64,000 nt of DNA, from assembly GCF_001270495.1 (NCBI RefSeq), contig NZ_LGUR01000025.1, positions 78,098 through 142,097 on the forward strand, read 5' to 3'. The position numbers and the translations under genes are program-made. A model generated the notes under the pieces. It was not told the origin of the DNA. It worked only from the letters and a program-made list of their open reading frames with translations, and did not search any database. The DNA comes from Streptomyces viridochromogenes. Lineage in GTDB: Bacteria > Actinomycetota > Actinomycetes > Streptomycetales > Streptomycetaceae. Of the stretch, positions 41,611 through 49,888 are shown one piece after another. Position 1 is the first letter of the stretch; each line of letters begins with the position of its first letter.

Positions 41611-43242
41611 CTAGGCACCCGGTGACTCGGTAGGCGTTGGCGAGACCCCGCCCGTCGGGGTCTCCGTCACACAAGTCACCGAGAACGGCACCGAGTTGGA
41701 CTTCGTCTCCACCGGGTCGCGCACCTCGACGCTGATTTCGTTCTCGAACGTCCCCGTCTCGTCGTACGTCGTCACGAACGCCCTGTCCTGCTTGGTCCGT
41801 CCGCCCCCCTCCGGGAACGAAAGGGTCTTCCACCCCTGGTCCATGACGTCGCCGTCCCTGGACACCCAGCGGTAGCTGACCTGCGCCGGCAGCCGCCCCA
41901 CGGTGAATGTGGCCGTGAAGGCGGGCGCGTCGCCGCTGGGCGGCGGACAGGCCCCGGAGTACTCGGTCCTGGCGCCCGCCAGCGACACCTGTACGGACTG
42001 CGGCGGGGGAGCGCTCGTACGGCTGCCGCTCGGGCTGGGCGTCGGGTTCCGGCCGCCGGCCGCGTTCTCGTCCTCGGACTCGGTCTCGGTCGGCGAGGCC
42101 CCGCCACCCGTCTGCGCGGTGGTGCCCCCGCCGCCCGCCTTCCCGCCGTTGTCGTCCCCGCGGTTGAGCAGGGCGTACGTCAGTCCCGCCACAGCCAGCG
42201 CGAGGGCGGTGACGCCCGCGATCAGGGCGACCCGGGCGCGGCGGTCGCGGTCGGGACGGACGGGGGCGGTGTCCCGGTCAGGAACGGCGGCCGGTGCGGG
42301 CCTGGTGGGTCCGGGCGGCGGGACCGGAGCCGTCGGGGCGGTCGCCGAAGGCGTCGGAAACGCCCCGACGGTCGGGGTGTGAGGAGCCGCGCCCACGGCG
42401 TCCGCGCGCGGCGTCCCTCCCGCGCCGATGACCCGCAGGTCCTGCTCGGCCCGGTCGGCCGGCAGCCGCTCGGCCGGGTCCTTGCGCAACAGCCCCTCGA
42501 TGACGGGGGCGAGCGGCCCGGCCCGGCGGGGCGGGGGCAGCTCCTCGTCGACGATCGCGCGCAGGGTGCTGAGCGGGGTGTTCTGGCGGAACGGGGAGTG
42601 GCCCTCCACCGCCGCGTACAGCAGGACGCCGAGCGACCACAGGTCGGACTCCGGGCCGGGTGTGCGGCCCAGCGCCCGCTCCGGGGCCAGGAACTCGGGG
42701 GAGCCGATGACCTCGCCGGTCATCGTCAGCGCGGAGCTGCCCTCGACCATGGCGATACCGAAGTCCGTGAGAACGACCCGGCCGTCGTTCGACATCAGCA
42801 CGTTGGCAGGCTTCACGTCCCGGTGCAGTACCCCGGCCTCGTGCGCGGCCCGCAACGCGGCCAGCACCTCGGCGCCGATGTGCGCGACACGCTGCGGGCT
42901 CAGCGGGCCCTCGGCGTCCAGCAACTCGGCCAGCGAGATGCCGCGCACCAGCTCCATCACGATCCAGGGCCGGCCGTCCTGCGTGGCCACGTCGTACACC
43001 GTCACGACATTGCGGTTGGCGACCCGCGCCGCCGCCCACGCCTCGCGCTCCAGCCGGGCGTACATCCGCTCGACCTCCGAGGCCGGCAACCCGTGCGGCG
43101 CCCGCACCTCCTTGACGGCGACCTCGCGGTACAGCAGCTCGTCACGGGCCCGCCACACGGTGCCCATGCCGCCCTCGCCGAGCGGGGACAGGAGGCGGTA
43201 GCGGCCCGCGATCAGACGTTCACTGCCGGATTCTTCGGACAC
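41611..43242 (-). CDS. Receptor-like Ser/Thr protein kinase with extracytoplasmic domain
   Basis: 543 aa. Hanks-type kinase domain 13-270: GEGGMG (22-27), K44 (VAVKEV), HRDVKPANVL (140-149), DFGIA (160-164), APE (186-188). A Pro/Ala-rich juxtamembrane stretch is followed by one helix (about 338-359), a Gly/Ser/Thr/Pro linker and an external beta-rich domain of about 115 residues (SVQVSLAGARTEYSGACPPP ... SNSVPFSVTCVTE) with two cysteines. It lacks PASTA repeats, so it is not a PknB-type muropeptide sensor. GTG 43242 with GGGGGA upstream; further upstream codons are not conserved. The ligand is unknown. Confidence 0.92.
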   Translation of the reverse strand: MSEESGSERLIAGRYRLLSPLGEGGMGTVWRARDELLYREVAVKEVRAPHGLPASEVERMYARLEREAWAAARVANRNVVTVYDVATQDGRPWIVMELVRGISLAELLDAEGPLSPQRVAHIGAEVLAALRAAHEAGVLHRDVKPANVLMSNDGRVVLTDFGIAMVEGSSALTMTGEVIGSPEFLAPERALGRTPGPESDLWSLGVLLYAAVEGHSPFRQNTPLSTLRAIVDEELPPPRRAGPLAPVIEGLLRKDPAERLPADRAEQDLRVIGAGGTPRADAVGAAPHTPTVGAFPTPSATAPTAPVPPPGPTRPAPAAVPDRDTAPVRPDRDRRARVALIAGVTALALAVAGLTYALLNRGDDNGGKAGGGGTTAQTGGGASPTETESEDENAAGGRNPTPSPSGSRTSAPPPQSVQVSLAGARTEYSGACPPPSGDAPAFTATFTVGRLPAQVSYRWVSRDGDVMDQGWKTLSFPEGGGRTKQDRAFVTTYDETGTFENEISVEVRDPVETKSNSVPFSVTCVTETPTGGVSPTPTESPGA

Positions 43243-43305
43243 GGGCGTCCCCCAATCGCATCCGTGTGCACTCTCCACTCCGCACGATTTCTACCCAAAA
43301 GTAGC

Positions 43306-44988
43306 TCAGCCGAGTGCGGATGCCGCCCCCTGGAGAACCAATCCGGCCCCGATCAGTACGACGAGCACCGCCGATCCCAGTGGTGCGGTCCTGCGGACGA
43401 AGACCGTCAGGGGGTGGGCCATCCAGCGGGGCTGCCTGTCCAGCACCCGCGCCACTCCCGTACCCAGCCGCACGACGGCGAACCCGGCCGCGGTGAGGGT
43501 GAGCGCGAGCCCGACGCCGTACGCGACGACGAGCAGCAGCCCGAACCACGCCTTCCCGAGCGCCGCCGCGCCGACGAGCACGACGACCGCGGAGGGACTG
43601 GGCACGAGCCCGCCGGCGAAGCCGAGGAGGATCGTGCCGCGCAGGGTGGGGGCGGTGGAGTGGGTGTGGGTGAAGCCGTTGTGGGTGTGGGTGAGAAGGC
43701 CGTGGGTGGCGGTTCGGGTGGGGGCGTGGTCGTGCTCGTGGTGGTGTTCGTGCTCGTGCTGGTGGCTGTGATGGTGGTCGTGGGTGTGGCTCGGCGCGGG
43801 CGCGGGGGCCTCTGCTGAGGAGGGGGTGTGCGCGGCGACCAGGACCGGTTGGCGCTCGTGGGCGTCAGTGTGGGTGTGGGTGTGGGTGTGGTCGTCGTGA
43901 TCGTGAGAGTGCCCGTGCGGGTGGCCATGCCCGTGTCCGTGTCCGTGCCCGTGTTTCCGGACGTGCCAGGCGCGCCGTACGAGCGTCGCGCCCGCCGCGA
44001 TCACCAGGGCGCCGCTCGCGATGCCCAGCCAGGTGATCACCGAGGGTGCCGCCGCCGAGCCGGCCGTGACCAGGAGGCCGAGGGCGACCACGCCCAGGGT
44101 GTGCGTGACCGTCACCGAGGCGGCCAGGGGCAGGACGTCCTTCATACGGGCCCGGCCGCCGCGAGCCGCCGCCACCGCGGCCATCAGGGTCTTGCCGTGG
44201 CCCGGGGCGAGCGCGTGCATCGCGCCGAGGAAGATCGCGAGGACCAGGGCGAGGGCGGCGAACCCGACGGTGAGGTCCTGGCGGGAGACCAGGCCGTCCA
44301 GGGCCCGCGTCCAGCGGTCGGCGCCGCGCGGGAGGACGGAGGAGGCGGGGGTGTCCTGTTCCGCCTCGGCGAGGGCCGGCCCGCCCGGGCGCACGCGCAG
44401 GGACGCGGTCCTCGTGTCGGCCGGGGAGGAGAGCAACTCCTCGGGGTACTCGGTCAGTTCACGGGAGACCGAGTCCTTCGGTACGTCCGACGCGGCGAGC
44501 GTCATACGGTCCCCGCGCGCCGTGATCTCCCGCCAGCCGGGGCCGGCTTCGGCGCCCGCACCGCGGAAGCCGAGGTCGATCGTGGTGTCCTCGGGGAGCC
44601 GCGCCGTCAGCCGGCACTCCACGCGGAGGGTGTCGAGCCCCGCCTGACCGGGCCGCACGCGCGCGTGGCTGCTGTTCAGCGTCAGCCCGACCGTGCGGCC
44701 GTCCACGGTGACCTCGCTGTCCCGCGCGGCGTCCTCGCACCGCTGCCGGGCCCACGCCGTCCTGCCCGTCTTCTCGATGTCCGGCTCGGCCTGCGTCGCC
44801 GGGATCTCGGCGAGGTCCTCGACATGGTGGACGCGCAGTTCGCCGGGGGCGGCGACGAGCCCGTCGTAGCGGTTGACGGTGAAGTTGCCGAGGGGGTGCG
44901 CGCTCGCGGAGCCGGCGGGGAACAGCGTGAGCGAGCAGGCCGCCGTGAGAACGGCCGCGGAGGAGGCGAGCAGACGACGAGCGGTCAC
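43306..44988 (-). CDS. Ni/Co-type transporter with secreted N-terminal domain and His-rich loop
   Basis: 560 aa. Signal peptide (about 1-30), an extracytoplasmic domain of about 200 residues (HPLGNFTVNRYDGL...), then a NicO/RcnA-like membrane part: ALVLAIFLGAMHALAPGHGKTLMAA (HALxPGHGK motif), SVTVTHTLGVVALG, a cytoplasmic loop with about 34 histidines in roughly 105 residues (HGHGHGHGHG, SHTHDHHHSHQHEHEHHHEH), then GFAGGLVPSPSAVVVLVGAAALG. RcnA relatives export Ni/Co; others import. GTG 44988 overlaps the stop of the TPR gene (GTGA), so it is an operon partner. The metal is unproven. Confidence 0.88.
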   Translation of the reverse strand: MTARRLLASSAAVLTAACSLTLFPAGSASAHPLGNFTVNRYDGLVAAPGELRVHHVEDLAEIPATQAEPDIEKTGRTAWARQRCEDAARDSEVTVDGRTVGLTLNSSHARVRPGQAGLDTLRVECRLTARLPEDTTIDLGFRGAGAEAGPGWREITARGDRMTLAASDVPKDSVSRELTEYPEELLSSPADTRTASLRVRPGGPALAEAEQDTPASSVLPRGADRWTRALDGLVSRQDLTVGFAALALVLAIFLGAMHALAPGHGKTLMAAVAAARGGRARMKDVLPLAASVTVTHTLGVVALGLLVTAGSAAAPSVITWLGIASGALVIAAGATLVRRAWHVRKHGHGHGHGHGHPHGHSHDHDDHTHTHTHTDAHERQPVLVAAHTPSSAEAPAPAPSHTHDHHHSHQHEHEHHHEHDHAPTRTATHGLLTHTHNGFTHTHSTAPTLRGTILLGFAGGLVPSPSAVVVLVGAAALGKAWFGLLLVVAYGVGLALTLTAAGFAVVRLGTGVARVLDRQPRWMAHPLTVFVRRTAPLGSAVLVVLIGAGLVLQGAASALG

Positions 44989-46526
44989 TTGGCCGCCTCC
45001 AGGTCCTTGAGCGCCGTACGGGCTTCGCGGGCGCCCAGCGGTGAGAAGCCGGGGTTCAGCCTCAGCGCGGCCCGCAGGTGTGCGCGGGCGTCCTCGGCGT
45101 GGCCGGTGGCGCGCTCGATGATCCCGCGGTGGTAGAGGAACGCCGCGTTGCGGTAGCCGGTGGCCGTGGCCTTACGGGCGTAGGGGAGCGCTTCGTCGTC
45201 CTTGCCGTTGACGTGCAGTGCCCAGGCGAGGGCGTCCGCGGTGTGCACGGTCTGCCTGCGGTCCCACTCGGCGCGGGCGGCGCGCAGGGCGGACGCCTTG
45301 TCGCCGTGGTCGGCTGCCGCGAGGGCCGTGTCCAGGTCCGCGTTGACGCCGTTGGCGCGGGCGAGGGCCGTCCAGGCGTCGACCAGGGCGTACTGGTCGT
45401 CGGCCTTGACCTTGTCGCCGGCCGCCTCGTACAGCTCGCCGAGTTCGACGAGCGGGCCGGGCAGGGGGTAGCGGGAGACGACGTCCTTGAGGCCCTTGAG
45501 CGCGCCGTCCCGGTCACCGCTCGCGGCCTGCGCGCGGGCGCGGCCTTCCAGGGCGGGGACGTAGTTCTCGTCGGCGGCGAGGGCACGGGCGTAGTGGGTG
45601 AGGGCGGTGCCGTGGTCGCCCTGGTTCCAGGCGAGTTGGCCGAGCTGGGTGGCGACGTAGGTGATGTCGCCGGGGGTGGTGGCGGCGGAGAGGGCCTGCT
45701 TCAGCACCCGCTCGGCTGTCCGTACGTCGCCGCGCAGCTCCTGGACGTATGCGTACCGCGTGAAGACCGGGATGCCCGGGCGGCGGTCGTCGGCCGTCTC
45801 GGCGGCCTTGGCGGCGTCGGCGTAGCGGCCGAGTTCGACGAGGGCGTCGGTACGGGTGCACAGGGCGCGTTCGCTGTAGGGGTTCACCTTCAGTGCCTGG
45901 TCGGCGTAGTTCAGCGCGTCCTCGAAGTCGTGCCGGGCGGCGGCGAGGGCGGCGCGGCCGGCGAGAGCCTGGTCGTTGTCGGGGCTCAGCTCCAGTGACC
46001 GCCCGAAGGCCTGCTCGGCCTGGGGGTAGCGGGAGGGGTCGCCCTTGGTGCGGGCCTGTTCGACGTAGGCCAGTCCCAGGGTCGCCCAGCTGGTGAAGTC
46101 CCTCGGCTGGTCGCGGAGATGGGCCTGGAGGGAGGAGATGCCCGTGTCGAGGTCGCCGGTCGCGAGGAGGCCGGGGGAGACGGCGGCGGACGCGGGGGCG
46201 ACGCTCTGGCCGTTGTTGTCGCGTGCCGCGCTGAGCGCGATGGAGCCGGCGGTGAGGGCTACGGCGAGCAGGGCCGAGCATCCGGCGAGATGGAGTGCCC
46301 GGCTGCGGCGTACGGCCGCGGCGACGCGGCGTACGGCGGCGACGCGCTGCTCGCGGGTTGCCTCGCCCCCGCCGCCCCTACCCGTCCCATCCTCAAGGGG
46401 CTCCGCCCCTTCGACCCCGCCAGGGGGCTCGGGCTCCGCCCCCTGGACCCCCGTCGGCCTGAACGGCCTCGTCCTCGAACGCCGGACGGGCTGCTGGGGT
46501 TCGTTGTCGTTCGTCCGCGGGGCCAT
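44985..46526 (-). CDS. Membrane-anchored TPR-repeat protein
   Basis: 513 aa. An N-terminal cytoplasmic segment (1-77), one helix (about 78-100), then about 10 tetratricopeptide repeats (QAHLRDQPRDFTSWATLGLAYVEQARTKGD, QAFGRSLELSPDNDQALAGRAALAAARHDFEDALNYADQALKVNPYSERALC ...). TPR proteins scaffold complexes; here the repeats lie outside the membrane if the positive N-terminus is inside. Residues about 12-55 are encoded by what looks like a dispersed genomic repeat (separate entry). ATG 46526 with GAGGAG upstream. It is coupled by a 4-nt overlap to the Ni/Co transporter gene and follows the DUF4331 gene after a terminator. Confidence 0.88.
   Translation of the reverse strand: MAPRTNDNEPQQPVRRSRTRPFRPTGVQGAEPEPPGGVEGAEPLEDGTGRGGGGEATREQRVAAVRRVAAAVRRSRALHLAGCSALLAVALTAGSIALSAARDNNGQSVAPASAAVSPGLLATGDLDTGISSLQAHLRDQPRDFTSWATLGLAYVEQARTKGDPSRYPQAEQAFGRSLELSPDNDQALAGRAALAAARHDFEDALNYADQALKVNPYSERALCTRTDALVELGRYADAAKAAETADDRRPGIPVFTRYAYVQELRGDVRTAERVLKQALSAATTPGDITYVATQLGQLAWNQGDHGTALTHYARALAADENYVPALEGRARAQAASGDRDGALKGLKDVVSRYPLPGPLVELGELYEAAGDKVKADDQYALVDAWTALARANGVNADLDTALAAADHGDKASALRAARAEWDRRQTVHTADALAWALHVNGKDDEALPYARKATATGYRNAAFLYHRGIIERATGHAEDARAHLRAALRLNPGFSPLGAREARTALKDLEAAK
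46364..46491. repeat. Dispersed GC-rich Streptomyces repeat inside the TPR coding sequence
   Basis: On the minus strand the tract opens with CCGTCCGGCGTTCGAGGACG and continues with the AGGCCGTTCAGGCCGACG and GGTCCAGGGGGCGG blocks, then AGCCCC parts and GGGACGGGTAGGGGCGGCGG. I recall this block order from repeats found between genes in many Streptomyces genomes. Here it is open in frame and encodes a Pro/Gly/Glu-rich stretch (TRPFRPTGVQGAEPEPPGG). A nested inverted repeat (GGGGCTCCGCCCC) is visible. Confidence 0.6.
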
Positions 46527-46574
46527 GCCCTCTCCTCGATCCGCTTGCCGGCAAAGGCTGTGGTCGCATGCGGC

Positions 46575-46620
46575 GGCGCGGCCCGCGCCGTGGGGGGATG
46601 AGTACTTCGCGGGCCGCGCC
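46575..46620 (-). terminator. Hairpin terminator after the DUF4331 gene
   Basis: Perfect 13-bp stem (46575-46587 with 46608-46620), 20-nt loop, starting 16 nt beyond the DUF4331 stop. Partial read-through into the TPR gene is possible. Confidence 0.75.
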
Positions 46621-46635
46621 AGCTCTGTTGTGGGC

Positions 46636-48174
46636 CTAGTAGGCCCGGTCCCGCATCCGGCGCCACCACATCAGGGCCCCGCCGATCAGCAGGATCCCCA
46701 GTGCGCCGGCGCCCGCCGAACCGGCGATCAGGGTCGTGTCATCCAGGCCGGAGGCACCCGCACCCGCCGGCTGCAGCGCGTCGCCCAGCTGGCTGCGGAC
46801 GTCGGTCTCGCCGTCCGTGCCCTTGGCGAGCGGGCCGCGGGAACCCTCGGTCGGGAGGGCGACGTACGGGAAGGCCTTCTCGAAGTCCTTGTCGTTCTTG
46901 TCGACCGCGTCGCCCAAGTCGTTCTTGGCGCCCAGCAGTTCACCCTCGACGACCTGGAGCGAGGCGTCGATCACGTCGTCGGTGAGGCGACGGCCGTTCG
47001 GGAAGCCCGCGTTGTCGCCGTCGAGGACACCGAGCCGCTTGGGTTCGGCGGCCGGTTCGATCGAGGTGTTCAGGCGCAGCATCTCCGACGGTGTCACGTG
47101 CGGCGGCTGGTTGAGGTCCTTCACGCCCTTGAGGAAGACGTCGACCAGGTCGTTGCGCGGCTCGTCGGGGGCCGGGATCTTGTAGATCGCCTCGATGAGC
47201 TTCGGCAGCTCCGGGTTGGTGACGTTCTTCAGGAACTGGGCGTCGTCCCACGGCGCGGACGCGTTGAACTTGTCCTTGTCCTTGAGGGGGTTGACGACCT
47301 CGTTGACCAGCGGCATGCCGAGCCGCGACACCTGGTGGAACTGGCCGTCGGCGCCCTTGCGCTGGGTCGTCGACCAGATGCCCACGACCGGCTGGTCCGC
47401 CGACTCGGCGATCATGTGGTTCGGGACCTGCAGGGCGATCGAGTTGACGTTGTAGCCCTTGAGCGTGTCGTTGCCGACCTCGGAGAGGTTCCCGCCGTAG
47501 AGGAGGTCGAAGACCCGCAGGTCCAGGAAGAACGGGTCGTCGGCCTGCCCGGCGAACGACGTCGCGTCGCCCGCGAGCTTGTGCACGGCCTGCTCGCGCA
47601 GCTTGGCGTAGTCCGGCATCGACGCCTTGCCGACGTTCGACGGGGCCACCGGCACGTCGTTGGCGACCTTCGTCTTCGACACCGGGTACTGGTCCTTGAG
47701 CTTGATCAGCTCGATGTCGTACGTCTGCGTGATGTTGAGGTCCTTGTCGTCCAGGCTCTCGACCGGCCCGGTGTTGTACAGGAACGTCTTCTTGTTCTTG
47801 ATGTGGGTGTCGAAGGTGAAGCGGTAGAGCAACTCGCCCTGCGCGTCACCGTTGTTGTCGATGTGGATGTCGTACTGCGCGTCCTCGGCGAACGTGAAGA
47901 AGTTCGGTCCGCCGGCCGGTTCCTCGAAGGGGATCCAGTTCGCGATGATCGTCGTCGAGTCCGGCTTGTCCGGGCTGACGAACGCGTACACGTCCGTGTT
48001 GTCGTACTGCGGTGTCCCCGAGATGAGCGGGGCCTCCCGGTGGCTGGAGGCGGAGGCCGCCCCCGGTTCCAGCGCGGTCACGCCGGCGGCTGCGAGCCCT
48101 CCGGCGGCCAGCGCACCACACACAAGGGTCGCGAGGCCCCTGCGTCCCGCACCGCTCCTGGAATTAGGTGTCAT
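46636..48174 (-). CDS. DUF4331 secreted/membrane-anchored protein
   Basis: 512 aa. Signal peptide about 1-42 (ending SASA), then the DUF4331 domain: SSHREAPLISGTPQYDNTDVYAFVSPDKPDSTTIIANWIPFEEPAGGPNFFTF, YRFTFDTHIKNKKTFLY, NHMIAESADQPVVGIWSTTQRKG, and a C-terminal hydrophobic helix (TLIAGSAGAGALGILLIGGALMWW) with a basic end. The protein is therefore anchored outside with its N-terminal domain exposed. DUF4331 function is unknown, though an HREAP-containing motif is invariant. ATG 48174 with GAGGA upstream. The promoter matches that of sigK. Confidence 0.88.
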   Translation of the reverse strand: MTPNSRSGAGRRGLATLVCGALAAGGLAAAGVTALEPGAASASSHREAPLISGTPQYDNTDVYAFVSPDKPDSTTIIANWIPFEEPAGGPNFFTFAEDAQYDIHIDNNGDAQGELLYRFTFDTHIKNKKTFLYNTGPVESLDDKDLNITQTYDIELIKLKDQYPVSKTKVANDVPVAPSNVGKASMPDYAKLREQAVHKLAGDATSFAGQADDPFFLDLRVFDLLYGGNLSEVGNDTLKGYNVNSIALQVPNHMIAESADQPVVGIWSTTQRKGADGQFHQVSRLGMPLVNEVVNPLKDKDKFNASAPWDDAQFLKNVTNPELPKLIEAIYKIPAPDEPRNDLVDVFLKGVKDLNQPPHVTPSEMLRLNTSIEPAAEPKRLGVLDGDNAGFPNGRRLTDDVIDASLQVVEGELLGAKNDLGDAVDKNDKDFEKAFPYVALPTEGSRGPLAKGTDGETDVRSQLGDALQPAGAGASGLDDTTLIAGSAGAGALGILLIGGALMWWRRMRDRAY

Positions 48175-48212
48175 GCCGTCCGTCCTCAGTGCCAACTTGC
48201 CTGACGAACCCG

Positions 48213-48239
48213 ATTCGGAGCCATCGCCAGGGTGGATTG
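48213..48239 (-). promoter_or_regulatory. ECF (SigK-like) promoter of the DUF4331 gene
   Basis: Minus strand: CAATCC (48239-48234), 15-nt spacer, CCGAAT (48218-48213). The hexamers match the CCATCC / CCGAAT pattern I recall for mycobacterial SigK. The start codon is 39 nt downstream of the -10. Confidence 0.65.
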
Positions 48240-48325
48240 GTGGAATCCCAAGCGTTCTTACGGCCGAACTGAAAAGTTGTTTCATCGAGGGGCGACCCGC
48301 GTTTTCGGCCCGCTGATCCGTAACC

Positions 48326-48352
48326 CCATCCGGAGGTGGGTTCGTTGCGAAT
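48326..48352 (+). promoter_or_regulatory. ECF (SigK-like) promoter of sigK, probable autoregulation
   Basis: Plus strand: CCATCC (48326-48331), 15-nt spacer, GCGAAT (48347-48352). Same hexamers and same spacing as the divergent DUF4331 promoter. It also argues against start codons upstream of about 48360 for sigK. Confidence 0.65.
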
Positions 48353-48404
48353 GCCTCGCGGGACGAGACGGCCGCGCTGCGGTCTGACTGGAGGGGGAGA
48401 CGAG

Positions 48405-48947
48405 TTGGAGGCGGACGAACTGCTGGTGCTCGTGGCGGGCGGTGACCAGAAGGCGTTCGAGGAGCTGTACGGGCTGGTCTCCGGTCCGGTGTACGGGCTC
48501 GTGCGACGTGTGCTGCGCGACCCCGCCCAGTCCGAGGAGGTGGCCCAGGAAGTGCTGCTCGAACTGTGGCGGTCCGCCGCGAAGTTCGACCCGCGCCGGG
48601 GCAGCGCCCTGTCGTGGGTCCTCACCCTCGCCCACCGACGTGCCGTCGACCGGGTGCGCAGCGCCCGCGCGGCCGGCGAGCGCGAGCAGCGCGAGGCGCT
48701 CCGCGCGAACCACCCGGCCTTCGACCACGTCGCCGAGGAGGTCGAGGCCGGACTGGAGCGTGAGTGGGTACGCCGCTGCCTCGACCGGCTCACCGCGCTG
48801 CAACGCCAGTCCGTGACCCTCGCCTACTACGACGGCTACACCTACCGTGAAGTGGCCGAGCGGCTCTCGCTGCCGCTGGGCACGGTCAAGACCCGGATGC
48901 GCGACGGACTCACCCAGCTGCGCAAGTGCCTGGGAGGTGTCGCATGA
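48405..48947 (+). CDS. sigK: ECF RNA polymerase sigma factor, SigK-like
   Basis: 180 aa. Region 2 is AFEELYGLVSGPVYGLVRRVLRDPAQSEEVAQEVLLELWRSAAKFDPRRGSALSWVLTLAHRRAVDRVRSARA, and region 4 is CLDRLTALQRQSVTLAYYDGYTYREVAERLSLPLGTVKTRMRDGLTQLRKCLGG. This is typical of the SigK group, whose regulator RskA is a zinc-type anti-sigma factor, as encoded next. I chose TTG 48405 because GGAGGGGGAG precedes it and the GTG and ATG codons further upstream fall in the promoter. ATGA overlap with the anti-sigma gene couples the two. Confidence 0.92.
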   Translation: MEADELLVLVAGGDQKAFEELYGLVSGPVYGLVRRVLRDPAQSEEVAQEVLLELWRSAAKFDPRRGSALSWVLTLAHRRAVDRVRSARAAGEREQREALRANHPAFDHVAEEVEAGLEREWVRRCLDRLTALQRQSVTLAYYDGYTYREVAERLSLPLGTVKTRMRDGLTQLRKCLGGVA

Positions 48948-49762
48948 GCCTCGCCGACCGTCTTCTCGGCCGTGGGGACCTGCACTCCCTCGCCGCCCCC
49001 TACGCCCTGGACGCGCTGGAACCCGCCGAGCGCCACCGCTTCGAGAAGCACCTGAAGAGCTGCGACAGCTGTGCCGCCGAGGTGCGGGCCCTGTCCGAGG
49101 ACGCCGTCCGGCTCGCCTGGTCGGCGGCCGCCCCGCCGCCGGCCGCGATGCGCGACCGCGTGCTGGCCGCCGTACGCACGACTCCGCAGGAGTCCCCCGG
49201 GCGGGAGACGGCACGCGCGCGTGCGCCCCAACTGCCGCCACATGTGTGGGGCACCCAGCCGCCGCCGCGCACCCGTGTGTCCAGGCCACGCCCCTTGCTG
49301 GTGCCGTTCGCCACCGCCACGGCCGCCGCGGCCCTCGTCGTCGCCTCCCTCTTCGCCGTCCAGGCGAACAGGACGCAGGAGCAACTGGACGCCCAGCAGG
49401 CTCGGGCAAGTGAGATCGCTAACGTTCTCGCGGCACCCGACGCCCGGGCGACCGCCGGCGAGGACGCGGAGGGCCGGACGATCGGAGTGGTCGCCTCCGC
49501 ATCGAAGGGGCGCGCCATCGTCACTCTGCGCGGATACGGCGAGCTGTCGAGCGGCCGGGTGCACCAGCTCTGGCTGATGCGCCCCGATGTGCAACCGCGC
49601 TCCCTCGGGCTCTTCGACGGCGACACGCCCCTGATCGCCTCCGGTCTCGACAAATCGGCGACGTCACTGGCTGTGACCGTCGAGCCCGACGGGGGGTCAC
49701 CGCAACCCACCACCCAGCCCGTTGTCCAACTCGCCCTGAAATCGGTTGGATTCGGAGAGTAA
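48944..49762 (+). CDS. rskA: Anti-sigma K factor RskA-like, membrane protein
   Basis: 272 aa. The N-terminal anti-sigma domain has a zinc-type H36-x3-C40-x2-C43 pattern (HLKSCDSC). One membrane helix (about 120-143: LLVPFATATAAAALVVASLFAV) follows a Pro-rich linker. The extracytoplasmic RskA domain has RTIGVVASASKGRAIVTLRGYGELSSGRVHQLWLMRPDVQPRSLGLFDG and VTVEPDGGSPQPTTQPVVQL, the segment expected to be cleaved by site-1 and site-2 proteolysis to free SigK in response to redox or envelope stress. ATG 48944 overlaps the sigK stop. Confidence 0.93.
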   Translation: MSLADRLLGRGDLHSLAAPYALDALEPAERHRFEKHLKSCDSCAAEVRALSEDAVRLAWSAAAPPPAAMRDRVLAAVRTTPQESPGRETARARAPQLPPHVWGTQPPPRTRVSRPRPLLVPFATATAAAALVVASLFAVQANRTQEQLDAQQARASEIANVLAAPDARATAGEDAEGRTIGVVASASKGRAIVTLRGYGELSSGRVHQLWLMRPDVQPRSLGLFDGDTPLIASGLDKSATSLAVTVEPDGGSPQPTTQPVVQLALKSVGFGE

Positions 49763-49888
49763 TCATGGATGGGTCGTCAACACCCTTACGGGGAAGGTGA
49801 ATCCTGTGACCGCGATACACGCGTGCCCCACCGGGGCGATAGGGTTAACCTGCCCGGGCCGGGTGGACTCGTACGGGTGGGGAGTGAC

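Noticed and set aside
43677-43975. GTG-rich microsatellite-like DNA (GTGGGTGTGG pattern)
   Set aside because: It is explained by the His codons of the metal-binding loop of the Ni/Co transporter.
48336-48404. Longer sigK start (GTG 48336 or ATG 48351)
   Set aside because: These codons overlap the putative promoter hexamers, and the TTG at 48405 has the strong ribosome-binding site.
49750-49772. Another CCATCC ... CCGAAT pair on the minus strand after rskA
   Set aside because: The spacer is 11 nt rather than 15, it lies in coding sequence and no gene follows on that strand.
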